Of a DNA stretch of 64,000 nt, positions 35,704 to 48,829 are shown piece after piece. The stretch is from Symsagittifera roscoffensis (Eukaryota; Xenacoelomorpha; Acoela; Convolutidae). A program made the position numbers and the translations under genes. The notes below the pieces were generated by a model that searched no databases, was not told the origin of the DNA, and saw only the letters and a list, made by a program, of their open reading frames with translations. Location: assembly GCF_963678635.1 (NCBI RefSeq), contig NC_087067.1, positions 54,733,456 through 54,797,455 on the forward strand. Reading direction: 5' to 3'. The first letter of the stretch is position 1; every line of letters starts with the position of its first letter.

Positions 35704-38560
35704 CGTGTTCTAAAAAAATGGTTATTTTGACATTGAAAAGTGGTGGTGTGAGGTTGTTCTACAATTTGTTCATATCTATTATCATTTTGTGAATGATGTG
35801 TCATTATGTGTTGGATGGGACTTTGTATTGTATTTGGTCTAGAATTTGGATTATTTGTGATTGCTTGGTTTCGGAAATTGTGGGGAACTAATGATTATGG
35901 ACGATTTTGTGCTAAGTATGGCAACTGTGGTGCGGTAGGTGTTATTTCTACATTATTATGTTCTTCGTCGTACGTGTTTTGTCTTGTGGATATTTGTGTA
36001 TTCTATTCTTTTATTTAAGCATCTAGAAGTATTTCATTGATTGATGATGAAAAAATTCCAAAAAATCCTGCAAAAAGTATACATGCTACACTTGCTTGCT
36101 GGTTTACTTGTGTGTGTATAGCGCATGTGTTATACATTCCATTAAAAAGTGAGAAAAGAAATCCTATAAAATTAAACATGGCGTATAGAAAAATTAATTT
36201 TTCTAAGATGTAATAGGGCCATCCTAGAAGACCTAGAATTTCGTTCTTTAAGGTGACAAAACTGAAAATATTTATAGGTGAAATATTTTGTGGTTTGTAT
36301 TTTTCACCGTTTAAAAATATGTAGTCTTTGATATCTTTAAAATATCCGCTCTAGTCTTGTGTATAAATGTCAGCAAAGCCTGCAGTTTTCTTAAATTCTG
36401 GTCAAATGATTGTCGTTGTTTTGTATCCATTTGTGATAATTATTCCTGAAACTGTTGTGTTATAATGTGATGTTAGATATCAGATTTAGAATATATTCCA
36501 ATTGATTTTAAATCAATATTTGGGTTACGAGCGATAACTCTGATACTTTCGGGTGAAAATTTTTTGAGAGGTTGCATTAATGTAGGGTATGGTGTAAGTA
36601 GGTAGTATTTATCTTCATCATGATTTAGTTGTACTACATTGTGGCTATTTTCTAATCCACATGGGACTGCGGTATCTCAAAAATATGTTCGTCTTGAAAG
36701 TGTGTCAACAAAATGTACTTTATTTTTATAGAATATGAGGATTCTTTTATAACAACGTTTGTCTTCAAAAACATATAATGGTGATACTTTTTTGGTGCAA
36801 GTAAAGAACCATAAAATGTTTCCTTCCTAGTCAAGAAAGTTTGATCTGTTTTCTTGATAATAAGTATCCTGCTTAAGGTATTTTTAGTACTGCTAGTGCG
36901 AGTGATTGTAGGATTTGTCTTCTTTTCAATTCGCATAGTTGATGAAGTGTTTCTAATTCAGGAAGTGACATTTCTTGAAAAATTTTACTAATCGTTTAGT
37001 CTAATTTCATGTCTAAGTGGATATCATTGTGAATATTACCAAAATAAGTGCTATTCATTTGTGATAGTTTTTGTAAACGTGTGCTTTTACTGTCATATGG
37101 TTTTAGTTTTCCACCAGGTTGACCTTTGCTTTCCAGAAAGTTAACTGGGACATATGATGTTCCTTCATTTACAGGAAGACTTGTGGCATAAGGGTCAAAT
37201 TTTATTTTTCCAGTGGCCATGTCGAAAATTTTTTCATATTCGACAAGTATTTCACAGTATTGTGTTTTATAAAGTCGATTTCTGTATTTACATGCAAATT
37301 CTGTTTCTTGATAGATTTGAAAACGTGTTAATTTATTTTCTATATCATGAATATTTCTAAAAGCATTGCTTTGTTTACTAGATGGGTTTACTTGTTCGTA
37401 TTGAATTGATTCAATAAAATATTTTTATGAAATTTTATCATTCGAGCGTGTATGTTTGCTACTTGAAATGTTGTGCATGTATCTTCGGGAAACCAAACTA
37501 TTGTTGCTTGGGTCCTTGTTGTGGGCTCACAATAACCTTGATCATTTTTACAAGGTAATCTAATTCTGTGATAGATCATGGTGTTATCAGTTAAATCTCG
37601 TGTGAGTTGTATTTTTTCAAGTTGTATTTTCCAATCAGAAAACATTATTTCTTGATATCCTTCATTTTTGTGTCTGCTTTGCAGTTTGAAGGGTCATTTA
37701 TTACGATGGGTGGTATCCAGTGCTTATCGTGTATGTCATAAGTTAATCTTCCGTGTGCGCCGTTATATGGGTATTTTTCGTCTAATTTTATATGTCCTTG
37801 ATATCGTTCAAGTTCTGCTTGTTGTACAGAATCGGCAAAGACTTGAAAGTTTACTATTTTTCTGTCTGTGTTTTTATTTCTCGTGATATTCAGTCTGATT
37901 AATTTGTTTTTAGAATCATAAGGATTTAGATGCAAAACTCGTTCTATATTACTTTGGTAAAATGATTCGTGATCAAGTCGGTTCTTATTTCCGTTGAAAA
38001 CTTGTGAATAGTGTACTTTCTTTTCGCAAAATGTTGCTGTAAACTTATATCCTGTGACTGTTGTTGCTCGTGCTTTTGAATACAATGTTGCTATTACATT
38101 TGTAGTTTCTATAGCTTGTGGTTCTGTTTCGCATTGCGATACTTGATTTGTTGCATATTTGTGTAGTGTTTTTGTTCGTTTTCTTCACAATCATAGTGTG
38201 TTACTAAGAAATTCTGGGGTCCTGTGCGAGGAGAACGATTTGTGTTTTGATCGGAAAATGTAAAAAAAAAAGATGTGTTGAAATATTAATATTTTTAGAA
38301 TATACATGTGTATGATAATCCTGAATATGGGTTATAGAATGTTATGTAATCAATTGTGGTTTTTGTATATCTATCGTATTTATATATTACTTCAGTTGTT
38401 ATAAATGGTTGTGGTAGCGATTGAGCTGTTATATTTGGTGGATTTAATGGGTAGGGACTTTGAACAATATTATTAAGTTTGATCCTGATTTTAAATTTTA
38501 ATTGGAGACTGTGTTCCGATCTAATCGTAAAGGAGTATTTGATGATGATTGTTCTCGATA
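35700..38560 (-). pseudogene. Env-like glycoprotein gene, copy 4
   Basis: This is the envelope-like gene downstream of pol and ORF3. The longest open piece is 37645-38085 (146 codons), followed by 37388-37645, 36996-37220 and 36652-36936. Its frame starts inside the end of ORF3 with no ATG visible at the overlap, so expression by splicing or frameshifting would be needed; in errantiviruses env comes from a spliced RNA. A Cys-containing ectodomain is followed by hydrophobic stretches near 36060-36240 and a polar tail. The tail's TGA (35700-35702) overlaps the ORFX ATG. Several frame breaks make it non-functional here. Confidence 0.72.
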
Positions 38561-39484
38561 TTTAGCGTCGAGGTTATTTGGGAAATTTAAAGGGAAAAGC
38601 GTCGTTGAAATTTGACTTAATGATGGTGTTGACGGGAGTGACAATGTTTCTGGTAGGGATGATGGTGTTGTATCAGTAGAAATATCTATCGGTTCATTTA
38701 CTATGTTTGGTTCTTCTTGTGTATATGAGTGTGTTGCCAAATAAGGTAGTCGTGCGGTAGGATTGGGTGAATTAAAGGGATCCTCACTTATTTGTTCAGA
38801 TGTTGGTGTTGAACTTAAGTAATCTGAGGGTATACTTGAGGCGCTATGTTGTGAAAGGAGTGTGGGAGTTTCTGGCAAGGTACTACTTGAATTTTCTGAA
38901 GAAGTTGGTGTTCGTGACTGGGGTATATCAAAATGAACTCTAGGGGTTTGAAAATTTCTATTTTTTCGTGGATGTATAATCTGTCTATTTAATTCAACTG
39001 AATTTTGATTTTGATTGATGTGTCTTATTCTATTTAAGTCTTGTGGTAATGTGGGGTATAAATTATATGTTGGTTCACTTAGGGATGCCTGTCGCTGAGC
39101 TGGTTCTATTGGTTCGGATAAGCGAGCGTGTCGTTCTTCAAAAGTGTATGGGTTATCTTGAAAAGAAATTCGTGTGGATGATTGGGGGTTTTGGGTAGTT
39201 GTGGGTATGGCTGGGTTTTCTTGGGATGATGTCGGTGAAGACTGATTTTGTGATTGTTGGTTAGCAATTTTTGAAACGTGTCCGATTGATTTTTTCTAAT
39301 GGGAAGATTTATGTTTGGTGAAATATTCTTCGATGAAAAGAATTAAAAGGATTGTTGCTAAGGCGAATGTGATTATTGACTTTTTTACACATTTGCACAT
39401 TGTCATTATTAGGGATGATAAAAATGTGATGAAAATTACGAATAGTAAAAAAATATCTGTTCTACTAAAAATTGTTCGTATCAT
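38498..39484 (-). pseudogene. ORF3: membrane-anchored Ser/Thr/Pro-rich protein between pol and env
   Basis: ATG at 39482-39484 starts a short protein with two hydrophobic segments (IFLLFVIFITFLSSLIMTM, and then ITFALATILLILFIEEYF). A single in-frame TAG near 39297 separates it from about 265 further codons in the same frame, rich in Ser, Thr, Pro, Gln and Asn and ending at 38498. So it is most simply one protein of about 328 codons with one nonsense change, or a stop that is read through. I do not recognise the family. The layout suggests a small membrane protein with a long disordered tail. Confidence 0.6.
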
Positions 39485-40335
39485 TTAAATAGACTTTGAA
39501 TTATCGTACCTAAGAATGTGGTAAATGATTTGGGAAAGTTGGAGATATATTTCAAATAGGAAGTAGAAAATTAAAAAAAAAAACAGTGCAAAAAAGTATT
39601 AAAAGGATTATGAAAGCTTCAAAAGTATCGATAAAAAATATGAGCAAAAGTTTGAATAGTATGAAAAATTTTCTGAAAAGATTGAAGATTGTATTTTTTA
39701 AGATATTGACTGATTGAGAGAAAAGCATTTAAGAAATGGTTCGTTCGTCGAATATTTTTTGTTGTTTGGGGCGAGATTCAAGTGTGGCGAGATTCAAGTG
39801 TGGTCGGATTTATTATTGGTTTTTTGACAATTGGGTTGAGTTTTGTGAGAAATTGTTGGGGGCTAATTTTATGGTGTTCGGGAGGTCTTCTTTGCTTTAT
39901 TTTTATTTGTTGGGTGATCTGGGGTATTTTTGAAATATTTGTACTTTAGGCCAAATGATTTTGGTCCTTTTTTACTTTAGGATATTTCGCCATTTTTGGT
40001 TGGAGGGTTTTTGAGGTCTGAATTGGGAAAACATTGTTGATCTTTGCGTTATTATATAGGGGAGGGTTGTAATATTATGGTGATATTTATTTCAGTTGTA
40101 AAATGTTATCGAATTACTTATTTTTGACCTGGAGGTTGTAAAGTTATAGTTGTAAAGACCTGGAGTTTAATTGCTATCGGCTGATAGGTTGGTGTTAGAG
40201 ATATAGAAGGTGACGGATTTGAGTGAATCCTATTGGCTGAACCTGAACTAAAATTGTTCCGTATTTGTCAGCATGTTATCTTGAAAAATGAAAGTTCAAA
40301 ATGATTTAGAGGTGTAAAATTATTATTCTTTAAAA
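39485..40335 (-). other. Spacer between integrase and ORF3
   Basis: About 850 bp with no supported gene on either strand. Short frames here are likely chance. If env or ORF3 are made from spliced RNA, an acceptor would be expected here; I see no single strong candidate. Confidence 0.45.
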
Positions 40336-42470
40336 TCAAAGTTGTTTTTGAAATTCAACTTTCTTTAATATTTTAGATTGTGGGATGATTGTTTTGTGAT
40401 TTTTACGTGGTTGATTTCCGAATTGTGATGATTTTCTATGTTCTGATTTTTCTACATGTTCTTCTAGTAAATTTTTTTCTATCATTTTCTTGTTTTTTCT
40501 TTCTTTTTGAAGTATTTTCGTGACTGGCGTTTTTGGATTGTTTTGAACTGTGGTTTGTTTTTGGTGTTGTTTTTCATGATGAATGTTGCCCTGTTCATTT
40601 ATTTTTTTTTCTGTATGTGAATGGTTTTGAACATTTTTTAAACCTGTGAAAGAATATAATTGAGTTAATTCGCGTAATGCGTATTCTTTTGGGTAGTAGG
40701 GCAATAGATTGTTACGATGTTGAACAATTTCTTTTTTAGTTGAATCTGTGAGTTTATGCGTTACGTCAGTGGGTTTGGCAATTATTTGGTATGGTCCTTT
40801 TCGAAGAGGTTGTAGATTTTTAGAGATTCCTTTTTGCGTATTAAAGTTATGTATTAAGACAAATGTTCCAATTTTTAAGTCTGTGGCTGGCTTAAAGCGT
40901 GAATTAATTTGGTCGTTAATGTTTTGCCTATGTAACAATTTCTTTGTTACTTTTTGGTAAACTTCCTTGTGTTTTTTATCTGTATTCGAAATCCATTCGG
41001 CTAAATTAAGGATTTGTGCATGATGAAAATGATCTTCACCATGTGTGTGTAAAGGTAGGTTATAACAAATTGAATCTTTATTTGAAAGGCAATAACCTTG
41101 CGCATTTTTATGAGCATTTGCTGTAAACATAATTGTTTTTCGTGGCTTTTGATTAAAAACCATTTCGTATGGTGACATTCCTAAAGTTGTCGTAATTTGT
41201 GAATTATATGATAAGGGGAATAATTTTACATCTGCTGCCCATTCTGTATATCGTGTATCATTTCCATTAATGATACATCTGAGATATTCTTGTCGTTAAC
41301 GGTTCATACCTTCGACCCAACCGTTTGTCCAAGGTGCATGAGATGTACGTGGTTTTTGTTTGATGTTGTATAAGTGGCATAGTGTGATGATTTCGTTATT
41401 TATAAACTCTGTACTGTTGTCTGTAAATAGGATTTCGGGTAATCTGCATTTGGCTATCCAATGTTCATAAAGTGTTGTGTAAGCATAATAAGCATTACAA
41501 TGTGGTACTGGGTTGAGTGCTACATAATGTGTGAATGCATCAACAATAACCATAATGAATAAGTTTCCTTCAGAGGATGGTGAAATTGGTCCTTGTGTGT
41601 CGAAAGAAATGCGATAGTTAAAATATAAACTATCCTTTAAAATCTTGTTTCTGTGCTATTTGTTTTTGATTTGGATAGGGTTTGTTCAATTGACATATTA
41701 TACAATCCTTGCATAATACTTAAATCCAAAATGGCGCATTTGGGGAATAAAAATTTGTGTAAAGTTCGAGTGTGTTTTTCTGATCCTGAGTGTCCTTTTG
41801 TATTTTGTGTATGGGAGACGTTAAAAGCTATTAGTATCATACTTAAACGAAAACAGGAAACTTTAGAATCATTTAATTGATATTATAAAAAATCAGTATT
41901 TTCATTAATTAATGTGTTATTAAATTTTCGGAAATATCGGCGGTGTGTTTTGTTTCCTAAAACTGTGGTATTAGCTTTTACGGGCTTAATGTTGTATTTG
42001 TGCCATGATTTTAGTTGTCTAATTACTGGGTCGAGGTTTTGATATTGTTTTAAAAGTTCAAGTATAATTTTATCTGTTGGGGTGAGAAAAATATTGTCAA
42101 TTTCTAGTTTTGATAGGGGAATTGTGTCAAGTGGGCCATGGAGGTCAAAAACTTGATTTACTGTGTATTTTAAATCATTTGCTTGTGTTCCTGATAAATT
42201 TATTTTATCGCTTAAATTTTCTTTTTCAAATAATGGAAAAAGGTCTTTTTTATGCGAAAGTTGTTTTATTCTTTTTTGTTGAGTTTTATTTTCTATCCAT
42301 TGTGAGTATGGAATTGGTTTGAAAGTTGATGTTCCTATTAGATCAACTTCATAGTGATTATTTTGGCAATCTAAGTAAAGTGGGAAATGTTGTAGGTTAT
42401 TTATTTGTGATTGATCAAAGTCAATTTTAACTGCATATTTGCATTCTAGTCGGGGTGGTGTTTTATCTTT
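40336..42470 (-). pseudogene. pol: Ty3/gypsy integrase
   Basis: This is the DDE integrase that would join element DNA to the host chromosome. A linker (42350-41880) follows RNase H. The zinc-binding HHCC region is visible as a histidine pair and CKDCIIC near 41690-41800. The catalytic core shows IVDAFTHYVALNPV (about 41515-41553) and ILFTDNSTEFINNE (about 41400-41440). SPYEMVFNQKPR follows, then the C-terminal domain with LKIGTFVLIHNF and LRKGPYQII. A 280-codon frame (40336-41178) is intact and ends in a long Lys/Gln-rich tail. Frames shift between core and C-terminus, so the full protein is not encoded. Confidence 0.92.
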
Positions 42471-43270
42471 TGCGAGATAGAATTAAAATCGTGTAAGTAA
42501 TTCAGGTGGCGTATTTTGACTCAATGTATCTAGTAATGCAAGGTTTTTTCCTGCTGTCCAAACTATATGTAAGTTTGGAAATTTCATTAGACTTAGTTGA
42601 AATCTATAAAATCTATGACTAGGGTTTGATTTTTGTGTAAAGAGAAATATTATAGGTTTATGATCTGTAAATAGAACTGTTGGATGTTTAGATCCTAGTA
42701 TAAGAAGTTCTGAAGTATTTTATGATATTGTTCTAAAACTGTAAACATTTCTTCCTTGGTTTTTGATTGCATAAAAACATCATCTAGATAGGTGATTGCA
42801 TTTTTTTTTAAAAATAATGATCTGAAAATTTTAATTAAAAGCTGAAAAAGCTGCTGGTCCTATGGATATTCCATAGAATAAACGATTAATATCATATTGT
42901 TGATTTCCAAAAACAAATTGTGTTAAACGTCGTGATTGTTCATCTAGTGGCATTTGATTATAAGCACTATTTATATCTGCGGTTGTGAAATTTTTACCAT
43001 TTATCTTTGTTAAGATAACTTGTATGGGTTCAATAGGCCAATTGCATTTTGATTCGTCAATTAGTGAATTTGAGGCATCTAGCGTCTAAAACTATTTTTA
43101 GTGATTCACCTTTTGCTAGAATGATAACAGGGTTAATGAAGGTGTTACCTTTTGGTTGTTCTTTTTTATTTACTGGTGAGATAATTTCGTATTGTTCTAA
43201 AATATCAGGTAATCTATTTACCTTGTCGTGTAAATGAATCTGTACTTTACTTGCTCTTTGTTTTTTTTTT
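42471..43270 (-). pseudogene. pol: Ty3/gypsy reverse transcriptase and RNase H
   Basis: RT converts element RNA to DNA; RNase H removes the RNA strand. Pieces in order are FINPVIILAKGESLKIVLDA (near 43100-43160), NAITYLDDVFMQSKT with catalytic YLDD at 42779-42790, and the RNase H segment LFTDHKPIIFLFTQKSNP (42625-42680) ending near a DTLS..TPPELL segment (42490-42545). Frames change several times and a stop follows the first piece, so pol is dead in this copy. The frame change at its start lies in a run of A bases near 43262. Confidence 0.92.
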
Positions 43271-44480
43271 GAAAACTGCGTCAGGTTTTAATGGGAGGTG
43301 TAGTAATGAACTAATTTTTCCAACGTCAATTTTCGATGTTGCATAGACTGTTGAATATTTTAACAGTTGTACTGGTAATTTATCAAATTCATCTTGTGTG
43401 ATTTGTGAGTGTTGAAAATTAAACATTGTTAAAAATCTTTGTTGTTCTTTTGTGTAATTTATTATATTGAATGTCGGTTTAAAATATGGTGTTTTTGTGA
43501 AATAATATGTGTTTACATTTTCATTACTTATTATTTTATTTATGGATAATTCTTCGTCAAGAATTGTTGATTGGCAAATATCTAATAATTGGAGTATATT
43601 TTTAACGCGGTAGGCTACTTCATTTATAGGTGAAATTGTAGCATTTGTTCCACAATATGCTAAAAATCCTATGGGTAATGTTATTTGATACGGTGTATTG
43701 TTATACACGTGTAATGAAATAATATCGGAATTCGTATGTTTTGAGTATTTTATGGATGAGATTGTGATTTTGAAAAATTTGTGTATAGATTTAATGTCGA
43801 AATCTGACATGAAAAGTTGTTGTTTATTTTGTTTTTTGTTACACTGGTGAACTTGTTTTACTGAGAAATTATATATTTTCCCTGATAGTGATTTCAGGTG
43901 TTTCCGTTTTTGATTGTAAATGGGATAAAATTTTGAGAAAAATGATGGTTGTTTGTTTAATCTTTGAAAGAATGTTAGGGCTGTATTTTTTGTTTTTGTG
44001 TATTTATCTTTGATATGGATCTTACTATTTAAGATGTTGATTGTTGGTTTAAATTTAGATATAAATGGTATGCCAATGATATTGTGTTTAAAGTCAGAAT
44101 TATGAAGTATTTGTTTGAATGGTTTGTTCAAAATCTTGTTTTGTTCCATTGTTCTTGTGGGAAGAAGGAATAATTGAAGATTTCCATAATTTACTAACGT
44201 TGATCCTTGTGCTGTTGCTAAATTACTAGAGGTTTCAAGAGGTGTTAAACTTGGATGCAATGTTTTGATTTCATTCCATGTGGGAATATTAGTTATATTT
44301 GATTCTGCTCCAGAGTCAATTAAAAAATCAATTTTAAGATCAGGTGGTTGAAATTCTTTGTTTCTTGGGCTCTGTAAGAGAAATGGAATTGTCCAAATTT
44401 TTTCTCTTGGTTGTTCTTTTTGTGTTTTTTGATAAATATGTTTTGCGTTGGAGCATTGTGTTTCACCTTTTTTTATCGGG
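43247..44480 (-). pseudogene. pol: Retroviral-type aspartic protease and start of pol
   Basis: The frame stays open from about 44480 to 43247. The active motif reads FLIDSGAESNITNIP, with DSGA at 44306-44317. Such proteases cut the Gag and Pol polyproteins. The C-terminal 250 codons link to RT and contain strands and helices usual for the linker (for example IGFLAYCGTNATISPI). It ends at a run of A bases, after which RT continues in another frame. This is the best preserved pol piece. Confidence 0.9.
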
Positions 44481-44799
44481 TTTAATTCCCGTGTTAATTT
44501 CGTTTACTTCTTGTGTAGTTTGTGTGTTTTTAATGGGTCCAATATAGTTATTTTGAAGAAGTTCCAATTGTTTTTCATATATGTGAAGTAAAACGTTTTT
44601 CATGTATGATAGGTTCATATTCATTTTCTGTATCACTTTCAGTATCTGATGATTCACAATTTATATGATTTAGTTGTAATTCGTTACTTCCTGTGTCATC
44701 AATACCTGGGGGGTCTGAAGTTGTTTTTTCAGTTGTTTGCACTTGATTAATGTGTCTTTGATGTTTTGGTGTGCTACTTCTGTATCTATGTTTAGAATC

Positions 44800-47700
44800 G
44801 GGATAGCGGTTTTCTTCTTATGTGGTGACTGGGAATAATTTCTGTATCGATTATTGTAAATTGAGTTTCGATTTTGTGAATTATCTGTGATCTATTTTGA
44901 TAATTATCATTTGATCAGTGATAATTCGATCTATTATATGAAATATTCTTTGATCTTTTGTTTGAATAGTTCTGATTTCGATGGTTTGAATAACTTCTAT
45001 TTCTATTATGTGATTAGTTTCTATTTCTGTTGTATGATGAGTTTTGTGATCTAATATTGGAATAGTGTCTATTCCTTGGGTTGAATGGGAACTGGATGCA
45101 GAAACAAATTCTGTTGTGTTTGAATTCGATCGTGAATAGTTGTTTTTGTTATTTTGGCTATTCGATCGACTATATCTTTTCTGTGAGAAATTTCGTGAAT
45201 TTCTTCATTCGGGCGATCTACCTCTATAACTGGGGTTATATGGTGATTAGTTTCTTGAGTAATTTGAGTTACTTGGAAGTGGTTTTCCTGGACTATTATT
45301 ACTATATATATTTTTGTTTGGTAGACTTTGATCTTTTTTCATGTATTGATAAAATGATTTATTTGGTTCTTTGTGCTTTTGAGGTTTATTCTGATTGTCT
45401 TGTTGTTTTTGTCTACATTCGGCGATACTGTGTCCGTATCGTCGGCAGTAATTACACCATTTTTTGAAAGATGGTTTGCCTTTAAAGTTTGGGTTTCGTT
45501 CGTAGATGCTTAGTATTTCAGTAATTTTTTCAATCAGGTCTGTGTCTGATTCTTGTATGTTATTTATATACGTAGTATTTGTTTCAATCCGATTAACATA
45601 TTGTAATTTTAAATTTTCTGTTTCTTCGAGTTTTATTGTAATTTCTGCTTGTTCTAGTTTATCTACTAATTTTCTAATATCTAAATCTGGTTCTCGAACT
45701 GAGGAAGGATGAGATGCTCTCTTTTTTATAGCTATTTTTCTTAATTGAGGTGTTAAGGTCATCATTAAAATTTCTGTCCTTTTCGTGTTTTTGTAGTCAT
45801 GTGTACTGAGTGAATATGCTTTTCGAACTAGTGTTTCGATTCGAACTACTAATTGTTTAATTGTTTCGTTTGGTAATCTGCGTATTTCATTGCATAAAAC
45901 TCTTTGATGTTGTTTGTTTCTTTCAGAATCAAACATTTTTGAGAATTCTTGTGTGAATCTTTTCCAATCTGACTTTATTTCTCTAGGTAAAACTGAAAAC
46001 CATTTTTGAGCTGCGCCATCTAGTGTTGTTTGTATTATCGCAGTGCGTCTATGTATCCAGTTTCGATTGAGTGGTGTTCAGGTCCTATAATTGAAATTAA
46101 ATTTGATGTTACTGCATTTAAATAATCTTCTACAGAATATTCAGGGTCTGTTCCTGTAAATAACATCAGTGGTTTATTGGATGCTATTGATGATCCACCC
46201 ATGAGGTATGATTTCATAGTCATCTGTAGTGACTTTGCGGCATTTGGCATTTGTGAAAAGTTTGAAAGTTGATTTTTGTTATTTCATGTTGCTGAAGGTA
46301 ATATGGAAGCGGTATACCATTTTGAATTTGGGTTGGTTGATAAGAATGCATTGACATTGGGTTTTGTGGTTGTATTGGTTGAAAAGATTGTCTGTTAAAT
46401 GGGTTTTGTATATGCATTTGTTCTGGATTTTGTATATCTGTTGGATTTTGTGGGTAAATTTTCATATTTTGATATGGTTGAGATTGTCGCGGTCACTGTG
46501 TGCGATATTCTTCAGTATATCGTGCAAAAATATCTGGTTGATGATAATCATCGTCATCAGATGATAAATAGTTTGTGTATGCTGTTTATTTTTATTCTGT
46601 TGAAAAAATGGGTAATTTTCACTATAATCCTGTGGAGGGTGTGGATTATCTCAAAAATTTACCAAATTGGTCGATGTATTTGGGAGATTCCAATAATGGG
46701 AACATACGTGATTTAAATTTTGTGTATTTTTCGGGGGGGGGCTTGATTTATTTTTGGTTGGTGTGCATAATTTTAATTGTGTTCTGCGAAAGTGTTTCTT
46801 GTGAGCCTTTTTCGTGTTTTTGACGGTTTTTTCATTGGTCTATACGTTTGATAGTCCATATGTGAATATTTTGGAGCAAGCGAAGGTTCAACGGTCGATT
46901 GTAAGGTTACCTGTGTTAGTGATGTATTTGTATTTCTGGGTGTTGTCTGATTTGGGTGTATTGGCGAAATAATTTGTTGTGTAGTTGTTGCTGTTGTTTG
47001 GACGATTTCTTCAATTACGAAGTGTGATGGTGTTTGAATGTCTTGCTGTGTAAAATTTCTGGTTCCACTGAGTTTTTCATTATGTACGATTGATGAATTT
47101 AAGCTGTTAATTCGTGTATCAGGTAAAAATGTATTATAATTTAATTGTGTTGCGTCAATCGTTAATGGTATTACTTTTACATAATCTCTGTGGAAAGATA
47201 TTGTACTTATTGCTCGACTCGAGATATCTTGTGGAATATTTATAAATGCTGGATGAAACCAATCAGGGTCCCAAACGTAATCTGATTGTTCTTCAATGAC
47301 AGTGTCGTCATTGGTATTTTGAGGTCTGAAATTTTTTCGTGCTTGTGAAATTAAATCTAGGTTGTGGGTAAAATAATCTAATATAAACCATGCTAAAACC
47401 TTTTGCAAATCATGTTTAGTGTTTTGTGAGACATCATTATTGGTAAAATTTTGGCGGATTCTAAGTAAAAATGTTGAAAATACTGTGGTTTCATTTCTTA
47501 CTTTTGTATGTTTGGATGTTTCGGTTGGTGATATGCTTTGAACTTCTGTTTTTTCTTATATAGATATATAACTATATATTATTGCAAAATCTTCGTTAGT
47601 GAATATGGAATTTGCTCTTTGTGAATTATGATATTGTATGCTTTTGATATATTCTATGAATACTTTTGAAAACTCGACTGTTTGAATTACAAATTTGTTA

Positions 47701-47990
47701 TGAGTTGTTCGTGGTGTGCTGAACTCTATGGTGTAGATTCCGTATTGTTGTGTTAGATTACATATGTTTTTCAAATAAGGTTCTTTGATTTGTCTTTTGA
47801 TTTTTACATTCGGGAATTCTGCTTTACATGGACTGATTCCTGGTTCAAACAAATTACGAGTGAGTTTTCACAAAATCGTGTTTGTCCTCTATCATCGAGG
47901 GAATCTATAGAAAGGGAAAAACTGCTTCTTCATCTGGATTTTCGTCACTTTGAGTGTGGCTCATTTTTTCGTTTGATCACTGTAAATATA
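44800..47990 (-). pseudogene. gag: Gag of copy 4
   Basis: This is the structural polyprotein that would form the particle. The N-terminal part is at 47556-47852 and 46773-47408 (211 open codons ending in KYSHMDYQTYRP). A Gln/Pro-rich part (46220-46465, QNPMSMHSYQPTQIQN) and the capsid-like core (46250-45700, MMTLTPQLRKIAIKK) follow. A CCHC zinc knuckle CNYCRRYGHSIAEC lies near 45415-45459. The tail (45240-44800) is rich in Arg, Ser, Asn and Tyr and probably binds nucleic acid. Frames shift at least three times. The three tandem units of copy 3 confirm the N-terminal and core parts. Confidence 0.85.
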
Positions 47991-48145
47991 TAATAATCAA
48001 TATGTCTGATTGGTTGATTCCAATTATATAGGTGTACTGGTTTGTGTTTATATAGCTTTGTTATTCTTCTTTTTCCACTTTTTGATGAGTTTGAGGTTGT
48101 TTCTGAATCGAAAAATTATAATTGATCATAGATGGGGCAATTTTT

Positions 48146-48406
48146 TTAAATTGATTCTTTTAATTTGTATAGTTCGTCGAAACTGCTGGCTTCTGATTTG
48201 GAAAATGCGTTTCTATTTTTCGAAAATCGTTTTCGTGTGATTTGTCTTTGTTTTCTTATAATTTTTCTTTTTTTTGTTTGTCGTTTTGTTCGAATGTATC
48301 CAACTGTTTGTGTATGTGGGGTTATTACAAGATCGTATTTTTGGTTGTCTATTTCACAATTGTGAAAAACGAATGTCTTTGTGTTTCCTAATTTTTTGAA
48401 TGACAT
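48146..48406 (-). CDS. Small basic ORF upstream of gag
   Basis: The ORF has 86 codons from ATG at 48404-48406. It has a short N-terminal fold (TFVFHNCEIDNQKYDLVI) and then a Lys/Arg-rich stretch (RTKRQTKKRKIIRKQRQITR) that could bind nucleic acid or act as a nuclear signal. A relative (KRYDLVIKPCKQKLREIRSK) recurs at least three times in copy 3, also just before the Gag N-terminal part, which supports it as a real part of the element. It might be the true start of Gag or a separate leader-encoded protein; I cannot tell which. Confidence 0.55.
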   Translation of the reverse strand: MSFKKLGNTKTFVFHNCEIDNQKYDLVITPHTQTVGYIRTKRQTKKRKIIRKQRQITRKRFSKNRNAFSKSEASSFDELYKLKESI

Positions 48407-48829
48407 AAGGTTTAAGATCTATCCTGGGTCAGGTAAGAGGAGGGTTCAATTGAAGGATGAATAACCGAAGTTCTTCACTGATTAGCCTAATTTGAATAGT
48501 TAGTGTTATTAAAAATTTTCCTTAGTCCTAGGTCTTCTGAAAAAGTTGGGTAGTGAATCGACGTTTGAGGTCGTTAGACACTTGATAAGTGGGTGGGGGA
48601 GAACAAAATTGTTGTTTTTGATCCAAGGATAAGCCTTGATGATCTAGTTTAAAATTAAGTAAATTTAAGTTTAAAATGTCTTAAATTTATTATGTAAAAA
48701 GTTTTAGTTTTTAATGATGTTAGTTGGTTTACGATTGTTGTTATGTTTAGGTGATGAAACTGGAACAACAAGATGATTTATAATTACTAACTAATAATTG
48801 TCATGCTACTAATTTTTATTTTTATTTTC

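Noticed and set aside
45081-45467. 128-codon plus-strand ORF
   Set aside because: It lies antisense to the zinc-knuckle part of Gag in copy 4; the minus-strand reading has the recognised motifs.
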